Assembly (NCBI GenBank): GCA_007126855.1
Contig: SLAK01000434.1
Span: 1-10,270 of the forward strand
DNA: 10,270 nucleotides
Direction of reading: 5' to 3'
From: Dehalococcoidia bacterium
GTDB lineage: Bacteria > Chloroflexota > Dehalococcoidia > Tepidiformales > Tepidiformaceae
In this document: positions 5,276-10,270 of the stretch, piece by piece
How the letters are laid out: every line of letters begins with the position of its first letter
How positions within the stretch are numbered: position 1 is the first letter of the stretch
Translations under genes and position numbers: made by a program
Notes under the pieces: model-generated
Told to the model about the DNA's origin: nothing
The model's input: only the letters and a program-made list of their open reading frames with translations
Database searches by the model: none

Positions 5276-8188
5276 ATGGCCGCAATCGATGTCCCGGAAG
5301 CCGCCGTCCAGGAGCGTGGCCGGCTCCTGCTCCAGGGCATCGAGCCTACCCGCCTGGTGAACCTGACACCCGCCTGGTGGCAGGAGCGCATGCTCGCCTG
5401 GGCCAACGCCGACCCTGGCTTCCGCGTCAAGCTCCTCCAGTTCGTCGACGTCCTGCCAACGCTGCGGTCATCGGCGGCGGTTTCCGACCACGTCCGCCAG
5501 TACTTTCGTGACGCAGGCCCCGGTATCACCCACGTCGGCTCCGGGCTGGCGAGCCGCCGCCTGCTGCGTCCTGTCCTGTCGCGGGCTGTCCGCCAGGGTG
5601 TCCACACCATGGCCGCGCGCTTCATCGCCGGCGCCACGCCCCGCGAGGCACTGCCACACCTCCGTGAGCTCGTCAAATCCGGCGTCGCCTATACTGTCGA
5701 CCTTCTGGGCGAAGCCACGCTCTCCGACCGCGAGGCCGACGCGTATCTCGAGCGCTACCTCGGCCTCATAGAAACGCTGTCCCGCGAATCCAGGGAGTGG
5801 TCTGGCGAGCCGTCCATCCGCCAGCCAAACATCTCCATCAAGCTCTCGTCACTCACGGCCCGTTTCGAACCCGCGGCGCCAGAGGCGACAGCCGCTGCGC
5901 TCGTGTCCCGCGTCACCCGCATCTTCGAGTCGGCCCGCGCTCATGGTGTCTTCGTCTACGTAGACATGGAGCAGTACCGCTACCGCGACCTGGTCCATCA
6001 CGTCCTTGCCACGCTGCTGGGCGAAGGCCCCTTCGCGGGCTGGGATGGCGCCGGCACCGTCGTCCAGGCCTACCTCCGCGATGCCGCCCACGACATCGCC
6101 CGGCTCGAAGCACTGGCGAAGCGCCGCGGCACTCCCCTCACCGTCCGCCTGGTAAAGGGCGCCTACTGGGACGAAGAAACCATCCTTGCCCGCCAGGAAG
6201 GCCACCCCACCCCCGTCTTCGAGGACAAGGCTGCCACCGACCTGAACTTCGAACGCTGCACGCAGCAACTCATCGCGGCCTATCCACACCTGCGCCCCGC
6301 CTTCGCCACACACCACCCGCGGAGCGTCGCGCAGGCCATGGTCCGCGCCGAATCCGCGTCCCTCCCTCGCGAGGATGTCGAATTCCAGGTGCTCTACGGC
6401 ATGGCTGAAGGGCTCCGGAAAGCCGTTGCTGGATTCGGCTACCGCACCCGCGTCTATGTTCCCTCCGGCGAGATCATCCCCGGCATGGCCTACCTGGTCC
6501 GGCGCCTGCTTGAGAACACCTCCAACGAATCCTGGCTGCTCCACCGCCACGAACAGCCGGATGAGACCGTGCTCGAACCGCCGCAACCGCGTGAAGAACT
6601 GGCGCCGGCCAAACCAGTCCCCTTCCAGAACCACCCGCATGCGGAGTTCTACGAAGAGCGCGATCGCAAGGCCATGCACGAGGCCCTCGACGGCGCACGC
6701 CGGGGCTTCGGCGGTGACTGGCCCATCCTCATAGCAGGCGAAGAGGTCAGGACCGGCCAGTGGCTCGAGGTTTCTCCCCCCGCGAACCCTTCTCGGCACA
6801 TGGGGCGCGTCGCGCGCGGCACGCCCGAGCTGGCCAACCGCGCCGTGGAAGCCGCCGAGGCGGCGTTCCCCAAGTGGCGCGGCACCCCGGCCACCAGGCG
6901 CGCCCAGATCCTCCGCCGCGCCGCGAATATCATGGCCGACCGGCGCTTCGAGCTCGTCGCCACCATGGTCTTCGAAAGCGCCAAGCCCTGGCGGGAGGCT
7001 GACGGCGATGTCACCGAAGCCATCGACTTCATCCGCTACTACGCGCTCCAGGCCGAGGAACTCGGCGAAGGCCAGGACCTGTCACTCGTCCCCGCCGAGC
7101 ACAACCGGCTCATACACGAAGGACGCGGCGTGGCCGCAATTATCGCCCCGTGGAACTTCCCGCTCGCCATCATCACGGGCATGACCTCGGCGGCCCTTGC
7201 CGCGGGCTGCACCGCAGTCATCAAGCCGGCTGAACAGTCGCCCATCATCGCCGCAAAGATGGTCCGGATCCTCCACGAGGCGGGCATCCCGCCGGCCGCT
7301 GCCAGCTACCTGCCCGGCCCCGGCGAGACGGTAGGCGACGCGCTCATCCGCGACCCCCGCGTTGCCATGATCGCCTTCACGGGCAGCCGTGAAGTCGGCC
7401 TCCACATCGTCGAAACAGCCGGCAAGCCAATGCCCGGCCGGACCCACATCACCCGCGTTATCGCCGAGCTCGGCGGCAAGAACGCCATCATCGTCGACGA
7501 CGACGCCGACCTCGACCAGGCGGTGGAAGGCGTGGTGGCCTCCGCGTTTGGATTTGCCGGCCAGAAATGCAGCGCCTGCAGCCGCGTCATCGTGCTCGAA
7601 CAGGCCTACGACGAATTCCGCGACCGCCTTGCCGCCGCCGTCGAAAGCCTGCCCGTCGGCCCGCCCGAAGATCCCTACACTGTCGTCCCGCCGGTCATTT
7701 CCCGCGAGGCCCAGGAGCGCATCGAGGGCTACATCCGCATCGGCGAGCGCGATGGCCGCCTGCTGGTCAAAGGGCGCTCTTGCGACGAAGGCTTCTTCGT
7801 CGCGCCGCACGTCTTCGAAAACCTCTCGCTGGCTTCGCCGTTGAGCACCGAAGAGGTCTTCGGCCCGGTGCTGGCCATGTTCCGCGCGCGGGATTTCGAC
7901 GAAGCGCTCGCCACTGCGCTCGATTCGGACTACGCCCTGACGGGCGGCCTGTATTCCCGCAACCCGCGCAACATCGCCCACGCCAGCGAGCGCTTCCGCG
8001 TCGGCAACTTCTACATCAACCGCGCCATCACTGGCTCGATGGTCGGCAGGCAGCCCTTTGCCGGTTTCGGCATGTCCGGCACGGGCGAAAAAGCCGGCGG
8101 CCCCGATTACGTCCGCCACTTCACCCTCCCCCGCGTGGTCACCGAGAACACCATGCGCCGCGGCTTCGCCCCGGACGGCCCGCGCTAG
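5276..8188 (+). CDS. putA: Bifunctional proline dehydrogenase / L-glutamate gamma-semialdehyde dehydrogenase
   Basis: 970-residue fused enzyme that oxidises proline to glutamate in two steps: an FAD proline dehydrogenase, then an NAD-dependent P5C dehydrogenase. PRODH domain, about residues 1-425: SIKLSS (187-192), RLVKGAYWDEE (291-301), FATHHPRS (343-350), EFQVLYGMAEGLRK (369-382), YVPSGE (394-399), and the substrate-binding YLVRRLLENT (406-415). P5CDH domain, about 455-970: IAPWNFPL (623-630) with the oxyanion Asn627, KPAEQSP (650-656), FTGSREVG (701-708), ELGGKN with Glu731, GQKCSA with catalytic Cys765, and EEVFGPV (859-865). The ribbon-helix-helix DNA-binding domain of trifunctional PutA is absent, and so is a long C-terminal extension, so this is the minimal (type A) form. 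It has its own leaderless-type promoter, is divergent from the 116-aa gene, and converges on the pentapeptide gene 30 bp away. ATG 5276 follows a TACGAT element by 6 nt. Confidence 0.97.
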   Translation: MAAIDVPEAAVQERGRLLLQGIEPTRLVNLTPAWWQERMLAWANADPGFRVKLLQFVDVLPTLRSSAAVSDHVRQYFRDAGPGITHVGSGLASRRLLRPVLSRAVRQGVHTMAARFIAGATPREALPHLRELVKSGVAYTVDLLGEATLSDREADAYLERYLGLIETLSRESREWSGEPSIRQPNISIKLSSLTARFEPAAPEATAAALVSRVTRIFESARAHGVFVYVDMEQYRYRDLVHHVLATLLGEGPFAGWDGAGTVVQAYLRDAAHDIARLEALAKRRGTPLTVRLVKGAYWDEETILARQEGHPTPVFEDKAATDLNFERCTQQLIAAYPHLRPAFATHHPRSVAQAMVRAESASLPREDVEFQVLYGMAEGLRKAVAGFGYRTRVYVPSGEIIPGMAYLVRRLLENTSNESWLLHRHEQPDETVLEPPQPREELAPAKPVPFQNHPHAEFYEERDRKAMHEALDGARRGFGGDWPILIAGEEVRTGQWLEVSPPANPSRHMGRVARGTPELANRAVEAAEAAFPKWRGTPATRRAQILRRAANIMADRRFELVATMVFESAKPWREADGDVTEAIDFIRYYALQAEELGEGQDLSLVPAEHNRLIHEGRGVAAIIAPWNFPLAIITGMTSAALAAGCTAVIKPAEQSPIIAAKMVRILHEAGIPPAAASYLPGPGETVGDALIRDPRVAMIAFTGSREVGLHIVETAGKPMPGRTHITRVIAELGGKNAIIVDDDADLDQAVEGVVASAFGFAGQKCSACSRVIVLEQAYDEFRDRLAAAVESLPVGPPEDPYTVVPPVISREAQERIEGYIRIGERDGRLLVKGRSCDEGFFVAPHVFENLSLASPLSTEEVFGPVLAMFRARDFDEALATALDSDYALTGGLYSRNPRNIAHASERFRVGNFYINRAITGSMVGRQPFAGFGMSGTGEKAGGPDYVRHFTLPRVVTENTMRRGFAPDGPR

Positions 8189-8218
8189 CCACAATGCGCC
8201 CGCGGCCCTGAGCCGCTG

Positions 8219-8812
8219 CTAACAGTCCCGGTCGCTGACTTCCATCGAGGTGAACCGGGTGTTACAGAAGATCGCGCCTTCGAGGCCGGTCTCGCGCTCA
8301 TCCGACCATGGATATGTCGCGCCGCCCAGGTGCGCTTCCGTTAAGTTCGTTCCGGCCAGGTTGGTGTCTGTGAGATTGGTGCTTCGAAGGTCAGCGGCCG
8401 TCAGGTTGGCGCCTGACAGATCTGCGCCCGAAAGATCTGACCCATTCAAGACCGTCCCCACGAGCGTCGCGCCGGCCAGATTGATGCCGGAGAGGTTGCT
8501 GCTGACGAAATCGAAGAAGCTCAGGTCAAGGCCCGAAAGGTCGAACCCACTCAGGTCAACCCGGGTGCAGGTCACGGTCGTCGAAAGCACGGTGCAACCA
8601 TCCATCCCCTCGAACAAGGCCATCGTCTGCCCATTCCCAGCATCACCACCGGCGTCCGAGGCCTCTTCTTCAGCCGTGTCCTCTCCAGGAGTCGACGGTT
8701 CCATCGCAGGCATGCTGCCGTCGTCGTCGGACACGGTGCCGTTATCCCCACCGCAAGCCGCAACAAGGACTGCGGCGAGGGCAAGTGAACAGGCCAAAAG
8801 TCGGTAACGCAT
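8219..8812 (-). CDS. Pentapeptide-repeat lipoprotein
   Basis: 197-residue exported protein. ATG 8812 is chosen because GGAG lies 6 nt upstream; a TTG four codons earlier lies at that site and is not usable. The N-terminus is a lipoprotein signal: MRYR, a hydrophobic core, and lipobox VLVAAC with the predicted lipidated Cys20. Residues 21-65 form an acidic, Ser/Asp/Glu/Gly-rich linker without predicted structure. Residues 85-164 hold about 16 tandem pentapeptides of A(D/N)LxG type (for example ADLSG, ANLTA, TNLTE), which should make a four-turn right-handed quadrilateral beta-helix. The C-terminus ends in FCNTRF, then DRDC, a Cys-containing tail seen after repeats in some secreted pentapeptide proteins. 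Cys73 and Cys82 before the repeats plus Cys183 and Cys197 after could pair as disulfides outside the cytoplasm. Function unknown; surface-anchored binding is an inference. It converges on putA. Confidence 0.85.
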   Translation of the reverse strand: MRYRLLACSLALAAVLVAACGGDNGTVSDDDGSMPAMEPSTPGEDTAEEEASDAGGDAGNGQTMALFEGMDGCTVLSTTVTCTRVDLSGFDLSGLDLSFFDFVSSNLSGINLAGATLVGTVLNGSDLSGADLSGANLTAADLRSTNLTDTNLAGTNLTEAHLGGATYPWSDERETGLEGAIFCNTRFTSMEVSDRDC

Positions 8813-8818
8813 TAGTTT

Positions 8819-8822
8819 CTCC
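8819..8822 (-). promoter_or_regulatory. Ribosome binding site of the pentapeptide lipoprotein
   Basis: Minus-strand GGAG, 6 nt before ATG 8812. It overlaps the alternative in-frame TTG at 8824-8822, so it argues for the ATG as the start, which also gives a normal lipoprotein signal peptide. Confidence 0.65.
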
Positions 8823-9008
8823 AAATTAGCTGTCGTGGAGACAGCAATACATTCAGTGAACTACAATTCGAACCTATGAGCGAACTACGTTCTGGCATAC
8901 ATTTACCCCCGCCACCTGAAGCGGCACTGGCGCCCCGCTTCCCGCTTCCTGTAGGCTCCATCCGCATATTCCAGCGCTGCACACCACGCCGCGCCACGGG
9001 AGGGGTTC

Positions 9009-9857
9009 ATGTTCTCCGGTTCATATCGCGGGTTCGAAGCTACCATCGAACCGCCCGGCATCGGCATCATCCGCTTCAACCAGCCCGAACGCCTCAACGG
9101 CACCACCCAGCAAACCAAGCGCGACCTGGTGGAGGTGCTCACGCAGGCGCAAATGCGCGACGAAATCCGCGTCGTGGTGTTCACCGGCTCCGGCAGGGCT
9201 TTCTCCGCCGGCGACGACATCAGCGGCCGGCCCGTGCCGGAAGGAGGGGAAGCCGCCGTCCCGGATATCCCCCGCGGCCATGAAAACCCCATCGGGACCT
9301 ACGAAGGGCTGCGCGTCCTTTCGCAGACGCTCAACCAGGCCGTCCGCAAGCTCGACAAGCTCACCATCGCCGCCGTCAACGGCTTCGCCATCCAGACCGG
9401 GCTCTCGCTCGCGCTTTCCTGCGACTTCCGCATCGCGTCCACCGAGGCCCGGATGGGAAGCGGCACCCTTCGCTTCGGCCTGCTTCCCGATGAAGGCGGC
9501 CAGTTCCTGCTCGTCCAGCTCATGGGCGTAGCAAAGACCATGGACTTCCTCATGCGCAACCGCATCGTCAGCGGCGAAGAAGCCTTCGAGCTCGGCCTCG
9601 TCCACGAAGTCGTCGATCCCGACCAGCTCATGCCCCGGACCCTGGAGCTTGCGCGAGAACTCGCCGACGGCCCGCAGGTCGCCATGCGCCTGCTCAAGAC
9701 CACCATCTACAACGCCGCCGAGATGACCTTCGCCCACGCCCTCGACGACATCGCCGCCAAGACCGCCATTAGCGACCACCACCCCGACGTCCGCGAAGGC
9801 ATCGCCGCCTTCCGCGAAAAACGCAAACCCACCTTCAACGCCTGGCTCGAAGGGTAG
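9009..9857 (+). CDS. Enoyl-CoA hydratase/isomerase (crotonase) family protein
   Basis: 282-residue crotonase-fold protein, probably acting on an acyl-CoA. ATG 9009 has GGAGG 5 nt upstream. Seen: the N-terminal strand GIIRFNQPERLNG (19-31), FTGSGRAFSAGDD (58-70) with the oxyanion-hole region, VNGFAIQTGLSLALSCD (123-139), and FGLLPDEGG (156-164), ending in the usual FREKRKPTFNAW. By alignment to classical hydratase, the first catalytic Glu is replaced by Ser133 and the second by Thr153. Asp161 in LLPDEGG sits where PaaG-type isomerases carry a catalytic Asp. So it is probably an isomerase or other crotonase, not a standard water-adding hydratase. It has a probable own promoter in the 196-bp divergent region with the lipoprotein gene (for example TAGGCT at 8952-8957) and converges on a second crotonase. 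The family is secure, the reaction is not. Confidence 0.9.
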   Translation: MFSGSYRGFEATIEPPGIGIIRFNQPERLNGTTQQTKRDLVEVLTQAQMRDEIRVVVFTGSGRAFSAGDDISGRPVPEGGEAAVPDIPRGHENPIGTYEGLRVLSQTLNQAVRKLDKLTIAAVNGFAIQTGLSLALSCDFRIASTEARMGSGTLRFGLLPDEGGQFLLVQLMGVAKTMDFLMRNRIVSGEEAFELGLVHEVVDPDQLMPRTLELARELADGPQVAMRLLKTTIYNAAEMTFAHALDDIAAKTAISDHHPDVREGIAAFREKRKPTFNAWLEG

Positions 9858-9879
9858 CCGCGGCCGCCCCTGGCCGCGG
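9858..9879. terminator. Stem-loop between two convergent crotonase genes
   Basis: A perfect 8-bp inverted repeat CCGCGGCC/GGCCGCGG with a 6-nt loop begins directly after the stop codon of the plus-strand crotonase. Being symmetric it could stop transcription from both sides in the 69-bp convergent gap. There is no T-tract, so intrinsic termination is uncertain. Confidence 0.4.
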
Positions 9880-9926
9880 GGCATGTCCCGTGCTTTCCAC
9901 TCGCGCGCGGCCTCCCCGGTGAGGGC

Positions 9927-10270
9927 CTACCGCCGCGCCGACGGAAACTGCGGCGGCCGCTGCTCCAGGATTGCCCGTGCGCCCTCCGCCGGGTCCGCCG
10001 ACATGAACCCGAACAGTTCCAGCGCCGCCGAGTAGTCGAACGATGTCACTCCGCCCAGCCGCAGCCACTGGTTCAGCGACCGCTTGGTGAACCGCTGCGC
10101 CAGTTGCGGGCCCGCAGCAAGCCGCTCCGCGATGGCCATCGCTTCCGGAAGCGCCTGGCCGGGCGGCACCACCTTGCTCACCAGGCCGATGCGCTCTGCC
10201 TCCTTGCCGTCCACGAAGTCGGCCGTCAGCAGGTAGTACTTCGATTTCGCCATCCCGCAGAGCAGCGGCC
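9927..10270 (-). CDS. Enoyl-CoA hydratase/isomerase family protein, C-terminal part (partial)
   Basis: Minus-strand frame open from the right edge to TAG at 9927. It contains the C-terminal 113 residues of a crotonase; the true start lies outside the window, and the ATG at 10253 is internal. Recognisable are CGMAKSKYYLLTADFVDG followed by KEAERIGLVSKVV, the helix and strand around the trimer interface. Further on are AERLAAGP and the late FGFMSADPAEGARAILEQRPPQF, the usual family ending. The active-site region is outside the window, so hydratase or isomerase cannot be told. It is a different protein from the neighbouring crotonase (clearly diverged in this part) and points toward it, with stops 69 bp apart. 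Confidence 0.88.
   Translation of the reverse strand, partial: PLLCGMAKSKYYLLTADFVDGKEAERIGLVSKVVPPGQALPEAMAIAERLAAGPQLAQRFTKRSLNQWLRLGGVTSFDYSAALELFGFMSADPAEGARAILEQRPPQFPSARR

Noticed and set aside
1..10270. Search for mobile elements, CRISPR, tRNA/rRNA, phage or defence genes
   Set aside because: No transposase, integrase, spaced direct repeats, tRNA-like cloverleaf or defence domain is visible; the content is metabolic.

Overview
This is a high-GC (visibly well above 60%) bacterial chromosomal window, densely coded, with codons strongly biased to G/C at third positions and long antisense shadow frames. The gene content is a catabolic, chromosome-like set: MFS transporter, ThuA-like protein, SDR oxidoreductase, acyl-CoA dehydrogenase, bifunctional PutA and two crotonases. 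Three genes appear to have leaderless starts, with a TANNNT element 6 nt before the start codon. My best guess is an environmental Chloroflexota (Dehalococcoidia/Tepidiformia-like) or a similar high-GC aerobic heterotroph. This is inference from style and content; no taxonomic marker gene is present. I see no rRNA, tRNA, CRISPR, IS element or phage module.

Left part (1-1138): the N-terminal half of an MFS transporter runs off the left edge on the minus strand. Next to it, also on the minus strand, is a 144-residue protein that resembles ASCH/PUA-like folds. Centre-left (1324-4426): a plus-strand cluster of a ThuA-like protein, a short-chain dehydrogenase 26 bp downstream, and an ACAD10/11-type acyl-CoA dehydrogenase 149 bp further on. 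Each has its own Shine-Dalgarno sequence. A perfect 24-bp palindrome of dispersed-repeat type follows the acyl-CoA dehydrogenase gene.

Centre (4588-8188): two small unrecognised minus-strand genes (78 and 116 aa) form a probable operon. They are divergent from a 970-aa bifunctional proline dehydrogenase/P5C dehydrogenase (putA) across an 83-bp spacer carrying two back-to-back leaderless-type promoters. Right part (8219-10270): a minus-strand pentapeptide-repeat lipoprotein converges on putA. A plus-strand crotonase lacking both classical hydratase glutamates follows, and the C-terminal part of a second crotonase on the minus strand converges on it and runs off the right edge.

Taken together, the acyl-CoA dehydrogenase, crotonases and SDR point to oxidation of acyl-CoA substrates, and PutA to use of proline as a carbon and nitrogen source. 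No novel defence or mobile system is evident. The most interesting signals are the repeated leaderless start architecture, the small gene pair divergent from putA, the catalytically divergent crotonase and the pentapeptide lipoprotein.
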